A stretch of 33,255 bases of DNA from contig QOCQ01000035.1 in NCBI GenBank assembly GCA_003574685.1, positions 1-33,255 on the forward strand, in the 5' to 3' direction. Position numbers and translations under genes: made by a program. How positions within the stretch are numbered: position 1 is the first letter of the stretch; the number at the start of each line of letters is the position of its first letter. Source of the DNA: Rhodospirillaceae bacterium SYSU D60007. GTDB taxonomy: Bacteria; Pseudomonadota; Alphaproteobacteria; Reyranellales; Reyranellaceae. This document shows positions 8,454 through 16,337 of the stretch, piece after piece. Under the pieces are notes generated by a model. It worked only from the letters and a program-made list of their open reading frames with translations, ran no database searches and was not told the origin of the DNA.

Positions 8454-11400
8454 TTTGTCTTGCGCTGCCGCCCTCCTCATCGCCCCGGGGGCGATGGCGC
8501 AGTCTCCGGCGGGAACGCCGGCGGGGCAGACGCGGGCGGGCGAGGCGTGCAGCTATGTGCCGGTGCCGTCGGAGCCCACCATCCCGGCGCGCCTTGTCGT
8601 CGATATCCGCTGCGGCGCGGCGATTGATCCCGTGGGCCGCGTCTACCAGCTCGACGGCGCCACCGGTCCCGCCGGCCTTCAGGGATGGGTGAGCGGCGGG
8701 CCATGGCGGGCGCAGCTCGACGGGCGCGCCTTCTGCGAGCAGGTGAGGATGGCGACGCTCGACGGCCAGCCGGCGGCGCTGCTGGCCTGCACGCGCCGCT
8801 CGGGCGGCGTGCCCTATGTTGCGGTGGCGACATCGCGCGGGGGCTCCACCTTCCTCGCCGAAGGCGTTTCCCCGACGACGCCGGCGCTTGAGTCCACCAT
8901 CGCCGCGCTGTCGGGCGGCGCGGCCGGTGCTGCGCGCACCAGCGGCATCAACGCCGCGCTGGGCGGGCGCTTCACGGCCACCTTCAACGCCGGCGATGCC
9001 GACCGCTATCTCGGCCTGATGCGCATCGGCGCACGGCACAACCTCGAAGAGGAATACCGGCAGGCGGAGAAGAGCTATCGCGAGGCGCTGGCGCTGCAGC
9101 AGCGCCTGTTCGGCCGCGACAATCCCGACCAGGCCGATGCGCTGGCGCATGTGGCGATGAACGTCAGCAATCAGGGCCGCTTCGACGAGGCGACAGGCCT
9201 GTTCCGGCGCGCCGAGACGTTGGCCGCCGGCACGCGCGATCCGCTGATCAAGGCGCGGCTGGCACAGTATATCGCGCAGCATCTCGCCAACCAGGGGCGC
9301 CGCAACGAGGCGCGGGCCGCGCTCGACCAGGCCGAGGCGCAGTACTACGCGGCCGTGCCCGAGCTGCGCGAGCTCACTGACCGCGTGGCCCAGCGGCCGC
9401 CGGAGCGGGCGCCGCCGCGCGCCTATGGCGTGCGCGGTCAGCTTTTCGTCGATCCGCGGCGCGACGCCGGCAGCCGCATCGGCACCACGCAGTTCCCGAT
9501 CACCGCCAACATGGAATGGGCGGCGCAGGGCGTGGCCGAGATCTATCGCACGCGCGCGCTGCTGGCGCTGGGCGACAACAATCCGGAGCAGAGCCAGGAG
9601 TTCGCCCGCAAGGGCATCGCGCTGTTGCAGGCGGTGGGCGCCGATCCCGGCGGCGTGCGCTGGCGCATCGTGCGCGTCGCGGGCCTGGGCGCGGCGGCCG
9701 ACCGCAACCTCAACCGCGCCACCAGCGATCTCGGCGGTTCGGCGCGCGGGCTGAGCGATGCGCTGCCGCAATCGCAGCCGGCGGGCAAGACGTATTTCGA
9801 ATCGGGCGCGGTGCGCCTGCAGCGCGGCAATGCCTCGGCGGCGCTGGCGGAGTTCCGCCGCGGCGCGCAGATCCTGCGGGCGCGGCGCAACACCCTGCCG
9901 GCGGAAACCGTGCTGCCCTATCTCGATGCGCTGGCGGCCGGCGGCGGTACGCTCTCGGGTCCGCGCGCCGCAGAGATGTTCGATGCCGCGCAGCTCATCG
10001 GCTCCAGCGTGACGGCCACCTTCGTGGCGCAGGCGGCCGTGCGCATGGGCACGGCGCACCCCAGCGTCAAGGCGCTGCAGGATGCCGAGCAACGCGTCAC
10101 CGAGCTGCACCAGCGGCGCGACATCGCGACCAACAGCGGCGCGGCGCCGGCGGTGATGGAGCAGATCGACGCGGAGATCGCCGAGGCGACCCGCCTGCGC
10201 AATGCCGCCGAGGAGCAGGTGCGCCGCACGGTGCCCAACTACTTCCAGCTCGTGCAGGGCCAGCCCACCGCGGCCGAGCTGCTGGCAGCGCTGCGGCCGG
10301 ACGAGGCGTTTCTGCAGATCGTGCTGGGCGACAAGGGCGGCTACGGCATCCTGGCGCGCGGCGGGCAGTTCTCGGCCTACCGCATCGACCTGACGCGCGC
10401 GCAGGCCGCCGACATCGTGCGCGCGCTGCGCCGCGCCTTCATGCCCGATGCCAGCGGCCAGCTCCCGCCCTTCGACGTGGCGCAGTCGCATGACCTCTAC
10501 CGCCGCCTGCTGGGGCCGGTGGCGTCGCGGCTCGCCGGCGTGCGCGAGCTGATCGTGACGCCGGACGGGGCGCTGCAGTCGCTGCCGTTCGCGCTGCTGG
10601 TCACGGCGCCGCCGCCGGCCATCAACGATATGGCGGACTACAAGCAGGTGGCGTGGCTGGTGAAGTCGAGCACGATCTCCTACGTGCCGGCGCCGCAGTC
10701 GTTCGTCCTGCTGCGCCGGGTCGCGGCCCGCTCGCGCGCGCCCAACGCCTATATCGGCTATGGCGGCTTCGCGCCGCTGGGGGTTGCCGTGGCAACGCAA
10801 GCCTTGCGCGAGGCACGCGACGCGCCCGCCACCGGGCCGGCCTGCGCCGCCGATGCGCGCGAGCTGGCCGCGCTGCCGCCGCTGGCACTGGCGGATGCGG
10901 AGGTGGCGCTGGCCGCCAACAAGCTCGGCGCCGCGCGGGCGGAGGCACGCACCGGCAATGCCTTCAGCCGCTCGGCCGTGCTGCGCGGCGGGCTCGACCG
11001 CTACCGCATCGTGCACTTCGCGGCGCACGCGCTGCTGCCGACCGAGGTGCGCTGCCTGCAGCAGCCGGTGGTGCTGACCGGGGCGGGCACGGGCGCGGAA
11101 TCGCTGCTCACCGCCGCCGACGTGGCCTCGCTGCGCCTTGATGCCAACCTGGTGGTGCTGTCGGCCTGCAACACCGCCGGCCCCGACGGCACCAGCGCCG
11201 GTGAGGCGTTCTCCGGCCTGGCACGCGCCTTCTTCACCGCCGGCACGCGCGGCGTCGTCGCCTCGCACTGGAACGTGGCCGACGAGTCGACCGCGCTGAT
11301 GATGGTCAACACCCTGACCGAGGCCGGCAAGGGCACGCCCGCCGCCGTGGCCCTGCGCAACACCCAGGTGGCGATGATCGACGGCGCCGGCAGCGGCGGC

Positions 11401-11472
11401 GATCCCGTCCGCTGGGCCCACCCCTTCTACTGGGCCCCCTTCGTCTTCGCCGGCGCCTACGGCGGCCAGTGA
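8446..11472 (+). CDS. Exported TPR-CHAT domain protein (caspase-like fold)
   Basis: From the ATG at 8446 the protein opens with a clean signal peptide (MKALSCAAALLIAPGAMAQ), about 1008 residues in total. Residues of about 200-310 hold tetratricopeptide-like helices (YRQAEKSYREALALQQRLFG, GRFDEATGLFRRAETLA, GRRNEARAALDQAEAQY). The C-terminal third is a CHAT domain, a clan-CD peptidase fold related to caspases. The expected His is in HFAAHALL (about residue 861) and the Cys in LVVLSACNTAG (about residue 908), so the dyad appears intact. The frame is also open from an ATG at 8275 that overlaps the tpsA stop and has GAGGCGG upstream. That start would add 57 REP-encoded residues before the signal peptide. 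CHAT proteins next to TpsA/TpsB genes recur in proteobacteria; a role in processing or regulating the exoprotein is inference. Confidence 0.88.
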   Translation: MKALSCAAALLIAPGAMAQSPAGTPAGQTRAGEACSYVPVPSEPTIPARLVVDIRCGAAIDPVGRVYQLDGATGPAGLQGWVSGGPWRAQLDGRAFCEQVRMATLDGQPAALLACTRRSGGVPYVAVATSRGGSTFLAEGVSPTTPALESTIAALSGGAAGAARTSGINAALGGRFTATFNAGDADRYLGLMRIGARHNLEEEYRQAEKSYREALALQQRLFGRDNPDQADALAHVAMNVSNQGRFDEATGLFRRAETLAAGTRDPLIKARLAQYIAQHLANQGRRNEARAALDQAEAQYYAAVPELRELTDRVAQRPPERAPPRAYGVRGQLFVDPRRDAGSRIGTTQFPITANMEWAAQGVAEIYRTRALLALGDNNPEQSQEFARKGIALLQAVGADPGGVRWRIVRVAGLGAAADRNLNRATSDLGGSARGLSDALPQSQPAGKTYFESGAVRLQRGNASAALAEFRRGAQILRARRNTLPAETVLPYLDALAAGGGTLSGPRAAEMFDAAQLIGSSVTATFVAQAAVRMGTAHPSVKALQDAEQRVTELHQRRDIATNSGAAPAVMEQIDAEIAEATRLRNAAEEQVRRTVPNYFQLVQGQPTAAELLAALRPDEAFLQIVLGDKGGYGILARGGQFSAYRIDLTRAQAADIVRALRRAFMPDASGQLPPFDVAQSHDLYRRLLGPVASRLAGVRELIVTPDGALQSLPFALLVTAPPPAINDMADYKQVAWLVKSSTISYVPAPQSFVLLRRVAARSRAPNAYIGYGGFAPLGVAVATQALREARDAPATGPACAADARELAALPPLALADAEVALAANKLGAARAEARTGNAFSRSAVLRGGLDRYRIVHFAAHALLPTEVRCLQQPVVLTGAGTGAESLLTAADVASLRLDANLVVLSACNTAGPDGTSAGEAFSGLARAFFTAGTRGVVASHWNVADESTALMMVNTLTEAGKGTPAAVALRNTQVAMIDGAGSGGDPVRWAHPFYWAPFVFAGAYGGQ

Positions 11473-11495
11473 TGCCCAGGCGCCGGTGTGGCCGG

Positions 11496-11670
11496 CTTCA
11501 TGGTTCGACAAGCTCACCATGAAGCTTTCTTGCGGAAGCCCAGCCTTCATGGCTCATAGAGAAGCCTTCATGGTGAGCTTGTCGCCCCCTCGACAAGCTC
11601 GGGGTGAAGAGCCCCTCGACAGGCTCGGGGTGAAGGAGACCTTCATGGTGAGCTTGTCGAACCATGAAGG
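11496..11670. repeat. REP cluster with two families and a hybrid copy
   Basis: A forward TTCATGG-type palindrome at 11496-11524 is followed by a half copy (about 11565-11583). That half copy abuts palindromes of a second type with CCCC/GGGG arms (about 11587-11610 and 11613-11636), and a full reverse TTCATGG-type copy ends the cluster at 11641-11670. Both types share the core GAGC(T/C)TGTCGA but differ in arm sequence. The cluster fills the gap between the CHAT gene and the GIY-YIG gene. Confidence 0.85.
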
Positions 11671-11699
11671 CGCGCAACCGGCCGTTCCAGCGGAGGCAC

Positions 11700-12008
11700 A
11701 TGCCGTTCTGGGTTTACATGGTGCGTTGCTCTGACAAGAGTTACTACGTCGGCCTTGCGCAGATCGATCTTGAGATGCGCATCGCTGAACACAACGCTGG
11801 CAAATATGAAGGGGCTTATACGCTCAAGCGACGTCCCGTCGAACTTGTCTGGGCTGAAGAGTTTCAGAGAGTCGTGGATGCGATCGCCTTCGAGCGCCAG
11901 ATCAAGAAGTGGTCACGCGCCAAGAAGGAGGCGCTGATCGCACGCAACTGGGAGCGGCTCAGGCAACTCGCGCGTTCAAGGGCGCATGGTTCGACAGGCT
12001 CACCATGA
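11700..12008 (+). CDS. GIY-YIG nuclease family protein (YhbQ/UPF0213-like)
   Basis: This small protein (102 aa from the ATG at 11700) has a GIY-YIG-type core: WVYMVRCSDKSYYVG at the N-terminus, the AEHNAGKYEGAYTLKRRPVELVW segment, and AFERQIKKWSRAKKEALI, which carries the expected Glu and the family's typical basic helix. GGAGG lies 5 bases before 11700; the upstream in-frame ATG at 11664 lies inside a REP copy and is unlikely. The last codons (HGSTGSP) and the stop are provided by another REP copy, so the repeat has replaced or extended the C-terminus. Family members are single-domain proteins of about 80-100 aa; their cellular role is not settled, and DNA cleavage is inferred from the fold. 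Confidence 0.88.
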   Translation: MPFWVYMVRCSDKSYYVGLAQIDLEMRIAEHNAGKYEGAYTLKRRPVELVWAEEFQRVVDAIAFERQIKKWSRAKKEALIARNWERLRQLARSRAHGSTGSP

Positions 12009-12010
12009 AG
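11985..12010 (+). repeat. Single REP copy overlapping the 3' end of the GIY-YIG gene
   Basis: This is a forward-type copy with the core TTCGACAGGCTCA and the CCATGAA arm. It encodes the last residues and the stop codon of the GIY-YIG gene. Confidence 0.8.
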
Positions 12011-12045
12011 GCCATAAGGCGGTGCGGCTCTGACAAGGCGTCGAT

Positions 12046-12744
12046 ATGACGACGTTCACGGGACTGCTGCTGGCGACGCCCTGTTATGGCGGGGTGGTCA
12101 CCAGCCCCTATCTGCTGTCGATGATCCGCACCTGCGCGCTGCTGACCGCGCGCGGGCTGGCGCATGAGGTGATCACCGCCTCGGGCGACAGCCTGGTCAT
12201 GCGGGCGCGGAACACGCTGGTATCGGTGTTCATGGCGTCGGGGCATTCGCACCTGATGTTCATCGATGCCGACATCGAGTGGCCGGCGCAGGCGGTCGTC
12301 GATCTTCTGGACGCGGACAAGGACGTCGTTTGCGGCGCCTATCCCAAGAAGATGACGCCGAAGCGGTACGCCGTCAGCTTCCTGGAGGAGTCGCGCGAAA
12401 CCGAACGCGGCCTGATTGAGATCAAGGCCGCGGCAGCGGGGTTCCTGATGATCCGCCGCAACGTCTTCGAGCGCATGATGCAGGCCTGGCCGGAAACGCG
12501 CTACGGCGGCACCGAGGGCCTCTCGGAGCAACAGAGCAGGTTCACCTATGCCCTGTTCGATTGCCTGCTCGATGACAGTGAAGGCGAGCGGCAGTACCTC
12601 TCCGAGGATTACGGCTTCTGCCGCCGCTGGCGGGCCATCGGCGGGCAGATCTGGCTCGATCCCCGCATCGAGCTGCGCCACCACGGCGCCGCCGCCTTCG
12701 ACGGCAGCGCCGCCGAGCTGAACGCCGCCGCGACGCGGCGCTGA
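12046..12744 (+). CDS. GT-A fold glycosyltransferase-like protein
   Basis: This is a 232-residue soluble protein without a signal peptide. FIDADIEW contains a DXD-type motif (Asp74, Asp76) after a hydrophobic strand, as expected for nucleotide-sugar and metal binding in GT-A enzymes. SEDYGFCRRWRAIGGQIWLDP near residues 185-206 resembles the catalytic ED segment of family-2-like transferases, followed by LRHHG. The N-terminal strand (GLLLATPCYGG) and VMRARNTLVSVFMAS match proteins often labelled only as hypothetical or Anp1-like glycosyltransferases. Donor and acceptor cannot be read from the sequence. It sits alone between REP clusters with no sugar-pathway neighbours. Confidence 0.72.
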   Translation: MTTFTGLLLATPCYGGVVTSPYLLSMIRTCALLTARGLAHEVITASGDSLVMRARNTLVSVFMASGHSHLMFIDADIEWPAQAVVDLLDADKDVVCGAYPKKMTPKRYAVSFLEESRETERGLIEIKAAAAGFLMIRRNVFERMMQAWPETRYGGTEGLSEQQSRFTYALFDCLLDDSEGERQYLSEDYGFCRRWRAIGGQIWLDPRIELRHHGAAAFDGSAAELNAAATRR

Positions 12745-12755
12745 GGTAGGAGAGC

Positions 12756-12917
12756 CTTCATGGTTCGACAGGCTCACCACGAAGGGTTCTCTTCACCCCG
12801 AGCCTGTCGAGGGTCATGGTTCGACAAGCTCACCATGAAGCTTTCCTTCATCCCGAGCTTGTCGAGGGGCTTCACCCCGAGCCTGTCGAGGGGCATGGTT
12901 CGACAGGCTCACCATGA
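12756..12917. repeat. REP cluster between the glycosyltransferase and tetR genes
   Basis: Three TTCATGG/CATGG-type copies (about 12756-12784, 12813-12840, 12894-12917) alternate with three CCCCGAGC(C/T)TGTCGAGGGG-type copies (about 12791-12813, 12846-12869, 12870-12893). The cluster lies between two convergent genes, where it could help stop transcription from both sides. Confidence 0.85.
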
Positions 12918-12920
12918 AGC

Positions 12921-13532
12921 TTACGCCGCGATGCCGTCGAAAATGGTGGTGGCGAGCTGGGCGGCGATCTGTTCGATGGAGCGCTTGCCCGGCTTGTACC
13001 ATTCGACCGTCCAGTTGACGGCGCCGAGGATCTGCAGGCGCAGCACCGAGAGATCGAGATCGCGGCGGATCTCGCCGGCACGCCGCGCGCCCTCCAGCAG
13101 CTTGCGCCAGTATTCGCCATAGGCGCGGTGCAGGTGGATCTGCCGCTGGCGGATGTCGGCCGGCACCTGCGCGAAGAGCCGCTGGTTGGCGGTGGCGAAG
13201 GGATCCTGCGTCAGGGCGAAGGCGAGGTGCGTCTCGATCGCCGCCGTCAGCCGGGTGCGATGGCTGCTGCCCGGCGGCAGGGCCTCGACACGCGTGCGCA
13301 CCGCCTCGAACACGCCGGTCACGCCCAGCGTCAGCACCGCCTCGACGAGCTCCTCGCGGGATTCGAAGTGGTAGTAGATGCTGCCGGCGAAGGTGCCGGC
13401 CTCCTCGGCGATGTCGCTCAGCCGCGTATCGGCATAGCCGCGGCGTGCGAAGACCCGCGCGGCGGCATCGAGGATGCGCAGCCGCGTCGCTTCCGATTTG
13501 CGCATGCCCTGCCGTGCCGCTGCCCGTGCCAT
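12921..13532 (-). CDS. TetR/AcrR family transcriptional regulator
   Basis: This is a 203-residue protein from the ATG at 13532 (MARAAARQGMRKSE). The N-terminal helix-turn-helix is typical: TRLRILDAAARVFARRGYADTRLSDIAEEAG followed by GSIYYHFESREELVEAVL, with the YYHF recognition-helix signature. The all-helical C-terminal part should bind ligand and dimerise. The frame stays open to 13610, but that extension runs into the divergent oxygenase gene and lacks family similarity. It is transcribed away from the Rieske oxygenase gene with a 76-base gap, the classical arrangement for a local repressor of a catabolic operon. The effector is not deducible. Confidence 0.93.
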   Translation of the reverse strand: MARAAARQGMRKSEATRLRILDAAARVFARRGYADTRLSDIAEEAGTFAGSIYYHFESREELVEAVLTLGVTGVFEAVRTRVEALPPGSSHRTRLTAAIETHLAFALTQDPFATANQRLFAQVPADIRQRQIHLHRAYGEYWRKLLEGARRAGEIRRDLDLSVLRLQILGAVNWTVEWYKPGKRSIEQIAAQLATTIFDGIAA

Positions 13533-13567
13533 GTCCCCGCTTCCCCGCGTCCCCATCGGCGCATATT

Positions 13568-13582
13568 CTAAACCGGATTTGG
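13568..13582. promoter_or_regulatory. Candidate TetR operator (imperfect palindrome)
   Basis: CTAAACCGGATTTGG is near-symmetric around one base (two mismatched pairs) in the short gap between tetR and the oxygenase gene. Position and symmetry suit an operator serving both promoters, but the match is short and unproven. Confidence 0.3.
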
Positions 13583-13608
13583 CAGTCCGCAGCAGCGGAG
13601 GAATCGCC

Positions 13609-14886
13609 ATGACCAGGTCCTACGCGCAGCTCATCCGTGACGATCGCGTGCACGGCAGCCTGTACACCGATGCCGCCGTGTTCGCCGACGAGATGGACCG
13701 CATCTTCCGCCGCGGCTGGGTGTTCGTCGGCCACGATTCGGAAGTGCCCAAAGCCGGCGACTGGGTGACGCGGCAGATCGGGCTGGAATCGGTGATCATG
13801 GTGCGCGACGGCACGGGCGGTATCTGCGTGCTGGCCAATCGCTGCGCGCATCGCGGCAACCGGTTGTGCTGGCGCGAGCGCGGCAGCAGCAAGCTGTTTC
13901 AGTGCATCTATCACGGCTGGACGTTCGGGCTCGACGGCAGCCTGCGAGCGGTGTCGCACAAGGCGGGCTTCGAGCGCGACCGGGCCGACATGCCGCTCAA
14001 TCGTGCGGGGCAGGTGGACAGCCATCGCGGCTTCGTGTTCGCCAACATGTCGGGCGCCGCCGGCACGCTGGCCGATCATCTCGGCGCCGGCGGTCGGGAG
14101 CTGATCGACCGGCTGTGCGATCTGTCGCCCACCGGCAACATCCGCCTGACGGCGGGCTGGATCGGGCATCGCGTCGAGTCGAACTGGAAGATGTGGCCCG
14201 AAAGCGACAGCGACGGCTATCACCTCGATTTCGTGCACGCCTCGATGTTCCGCGCCCAGCCCGACAATTACTACAACGACACCGTGATCGGTGGCGAAAG
14301 CGCCAATGTCTCGCAGGCCATCGATCATGGCGGCGGCCACACCGAGCTGGACTTGCGGCCGAGCTACTCGCGCGAGCTGGCGTGGCTGGGCGTCGGCCGC
14401 GAACGCGTTGCCGGCTATTGCGAGGCGCTGGCCGCGAAGCACGGCAAGGAGCGCGCCGAGCGCCTGTTGTGGGAGGGACCGCCGCACGGCTTCATCTTCC
14501 CCAACCTGTTCCTGGGCGAGGTCAACGTGGCGCGCGTCGATCCCCTCGATGTCGGCACGGTCGTGCATGCCCATACCGTGATCCAGCTCGAGGGCGTCGA
14601 TGCCGCGCTCAACCGCCGGCTGCTGCGGCAGTCGGAAGCGGCGCTGGGTCCCGCCAGCTTCATCGTGCCCGATGACGCCATCATCGCCGAGCGCATGCAG
14701 CTCGGGTTCACGGGTGTGCCGGCGCCCGTCAACGGCGCGGCGGGCGCGGGCTGGATCGATCTCAGCCGCGGCCGCTCGCGCGAACGGCAGGAGCCCGACG
14801 GCCGCCGCATCGGCCATATCAGCGACGAGGTCACCAACCGCGCCTTCTGGCAGCACTACCGCGACGTGATGGAGAGCCGGGCGTGA
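13609..14886 (+). CDS. Rieske aromatic-ring-hydroxylating dioxygenase, alpha subunit
   Basis: This is a 425-residue catalytic subunit. The Rieske [2Fe-2S] motif is complete: Cys79-X-His81 (CAHRGN) and Cys99-X2-His102 (CIYHGW). The mononuclear iron site shows SDGYHLDFVH with His205 and His210, and GPASFIVPDD supplies the carboxylate (Asp356), the usual two-His one-Asp triad. The start at 13609 has a strong GGAGG and gives the family's normal N-terminus; the frame is open upstream to 13474, but that part overlaps tetR. The stop overlaps a GTG start of the beta subunit (GTGA). It adds dioxygen to an aromatic substrate using electrons from a reductase/ferredoxin not encoded here. The substrate is unknown. 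Confidence 0.94.
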   Translation: MTRSYAQLIRDDRVHGSLYTDAAVFADEMDRIFRRGWVFVGHDSEVPKAGDWVTRQIGLESVIMVRDGTGGICVLANRCAHRGNRLCWRERGSSKLFQCIYHGWTFGLDGSLRAVSHKAGFERDRADMPLNRAGQVDSHRGFVFANMSGAAGTLADHLGAGGRELIDRLCDLSPTGNIRLTAGWIGHRVESNWKMWPESDSDGYHLDFVHASMFRAQPDNYYNDTVIGGESANVSQAIDHGGGHTELDLRPSYSRELAWLGVGRERVAGYCEALAAKHGKERAERLLWEGPPHGFIFPNLFLGEVNVARVDPLDVGTVVHAHTVIQLEGVDAALNRRLLRQSEAALGPASFIVPDDAIIAERMQLGFTGVPAPVNGAAGAGWIDLSRGRSRERQEPDGRRIGHISDEVTNRAFWQHYRDVMESRA

Positions 14887-15394
14887 GCGCGCCGCCGGTG
14901 GTCGTGCCGGAGGCGCTGCGCCGCGAGATCGAGGCATTCCTCTTTCTGGAAGCGCGGCTGGCCGACGAATCGCGCTACGGCGAATGGGAGGCGCTGGTCA
15001 CCGACGACATGCACTATTGGGTGCCCAAGGGCGCCGCCGATTACGACCCGGCGGAGCGGCTCCCTACATCAACGACAACCGCGCGCGGCTGGCAACGCGG
15101 ATCCGGCAGCTCAACACCGGCCTGCGCCACGCCCAGACACCGCCCTCGCCGATGCGGCGGCTGCTGTCCAATATCGAGGTCTTGGCCGTGGATGAGGCCG
15201 CCGCCACTTATACGGTTGCCTCGAACTTCGTGCTCTATGAGCTGGCCGTGCAAGCCGGCGCGCAGCTTCGCGTCTGGCCCGGCCGGGTGACCCATCGCCT
15301 GCGCCGCGTCGATGGCGAGCTGCGCATGTCGCAAAAGATCGTCGAGCTGGTCGCCGCAGACGTCCCGCAATGGAACATGGCCTTCCTGATCTGA
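14883..15394 (+). pseudogene. Ring-hydroxylating dioxygenase beta subunit, frameshifted
   Basis: The reading frame from GTG 14883 encodes a typical beta-subunit N-terminus (EIEAFLFLEARLADESRYGEWEALVTDDMHYWVP, then DPAERL). It loses similarity at about 15060. Family-like sequence resumes one frame over from 15065 (YINDNRARLATRIRQLNTGL, then PSPMRRLLSNIEVL, to QKIVELV and WNMAFLI) and runs to a stop at 15392-15394. One base appears to be missing in the GGCTCCCTAC stretch at 15058-15067, most simply one C of a C-run. Both halves are otherwise intact and together about 170 residues, the normal size. Beta subunits (SnoaL/NTF2-like fold) stabilise the alpha3beta3 hexamer. This is either a sequencing error or a very recent inactivation. 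Confidence 0.85.
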
Positions 15395-15403
15395 CTTCAC
15401 AAC

Positions 15404-15541
15404 CTTCCCCCGGAGGGGGAAGGTGCCCGAAGGGCGGAAGGGGGATGGTGCAATACCCGCGGTGTCTCGCCTTTGACGCCGTGCTTGTTGAGGCATCCCC
15501 CTTCCGGCGCTGCGCGCCACCTTCCCCCTCCGGGGGAAGGC
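15404..15541. repeat. Large inverted-repeat element between convergent genes
   Basis: The left arm (about 15404-15450: CCTTCCCCCGGAGGGGGAAGG, then GGAAGGGGGATG) and the right arm (about 15495-15541: CATCCCCCTTCC, then CCTTCCCCCTCCGGGGGAAGG) are inverted copies around a loop of about 45 bases. Each arm also holds its own short hairpin. It lies between the 3' ends of the oxygenase beta gene and soxA and could act as a bidirectional terminator. The nested-hairpin design parallels the element at 1766-1941. Confidence 0.8.
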
Positions 15542-15557
15542 AATTTCAGGGACGCGG

Positions 15558-16337
15558 CTACGGCCGCACGCCCGGCGTCTCCAGTTTCAGGCCGCGCGCG
15601 CGGTCCATCAGGAAGAGCTCAAGCTGAACGTACTCGGGCGCGTCGGGCGCGTAGGGCTCGGCGCGCATGCCGACCAGGCAGTTGCGCAGGCGGCGCTTGA
15701 GCGATCCCAGGCTTTGCCATTCCAGCCGGTAGATCGGGTAGCCGGTGGGATGGGCCTGCGGGATCGTCACGCCGGCGAGCTTGCGGCCCGCGTTGTCGTC
15801 GTGGCACTGGGCGCAGGACAGGTTGAGCTGGCCCTGACGCAATCTGTAGAGCGCTTCGCCGGCGGCAATGAAGGGACGCAGGCGCGGATCGTCCGGCGGC
15901 GCAATCGGCTGGTTGCGCGACTGATGGGCGACAACAGCGGTGAGCGCCATCAGCTCCCGGCTGCCGTCGGCCAGGCGGTCGGCGCGCTGGTTCTGCGTGC
16001 GGCAGAGGTTGATCCGCTGTTCAAGGGTGACAGGCTGGTCGCTGCCGGCCGTGAAGGCGGGATAGCGTGCCGCAACGCCCGACATGCTTTGCACCGCGCC
16101 ATGACAATCCGCGCAGGACTTGTCGGCCGCAGCGAACCGCTGATTCCACAGGTTTGCGCCCTCGCCAACCCAGAGCATGCCGGGGTTGGCCATGTCGTCG
16201 TCTTGCATGGCCTGCAGGGGCTTGCCCATGTCGTGATAGCCGGAGCGTCGCGAAGGCGCGTCTGTCTGCGCATTCGCTGTCAGCGCCGCGACGAGGCACA
16301 GGCCAAGGCAGACCGAGCCGCGCCGCAGCCCGCTCAT
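15558..16337 (-). CDS. soxA: SoxA, diheme c-type cytochrome of the SoxAX complex
   Basis: This is a 259-residue periplasmic protein with an N-terminal signal sequence (LGLCLVAALTANAQ). Two heme-binding motifs are present, CADCH (Cys75-His79) and CAQCH (Cys175-His179), plus Cys112 and the conserved ligand/active Cys220 (RLRNCLVGMRAEPY), followed by the family ending EYVQLELFLMDRARGLKLETPGVRP. This is the diheme type of SoxA. With SoxX it oxidatively attaches thiosulfate (or a related sulfur compound) to the Cys of SoxY. The start overlaps the soxZ stop (ATGA), and it is the last gene of the operon. Confidence 0.95.
   Translation of the reverse strand: MSGLRRGSVCLGLCLVAALTANAQTDAPSRRSGYHDMGKPLQAMQDDDMANPGMLWVGEGANLWNQRFAAADKSCADCHGAVQSMSGVAARYPAFTAGSDQPVTLEQRINLCRTQNQRADRLADGSRELMALTAVVAHQSRNQPIAPPDDPRLRPFIAAGEALYRLRQGQLNLSCAQCHDDNAGRKLAGVTIPQAHPTGYPIYRLEWQSLGSLKRRLRNCLVGMRAEPYAPDAPEYVQLELFLMDRARGLKLETPGVRP

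Noticed and set aside
8425-11550. Minus-strand open frame of 1041 codons opposite the CHAT gene
   Set aside because: It is a high-GC shadow frame: Arg/His/Gly/Ala-rich without domains, while the plus strand encodes a clear TPR-CHAT protein.
8299-12917. Repeated units as a possible CRISPR array
   Set aside because: Spacing is irregular, orientation alternates, arms vary, and there are no cas genes; the units are REP palindromes.
13474-13608. N-terminal extension of the Rieske alpha subunit
   Set aside because: It overlaps the divergent tetR gene and has no family similarity; GGAGG precedes the ATG at 13609.
12814-14937. Minus-strand open frame of 707 codons across tetR and the oxygenase genes
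   Set aside because: It runs antisense to the oxygenase and out of frame with tetR, has no recognisable domain, and its end is REP sequence.
15055-15070. Programmed ribosomal frameshift in the beta subunit
   Set aside because: There is no slippery heptamer or evident downstream stimulator, and such regulation is not known for this family; an indel is simpler.
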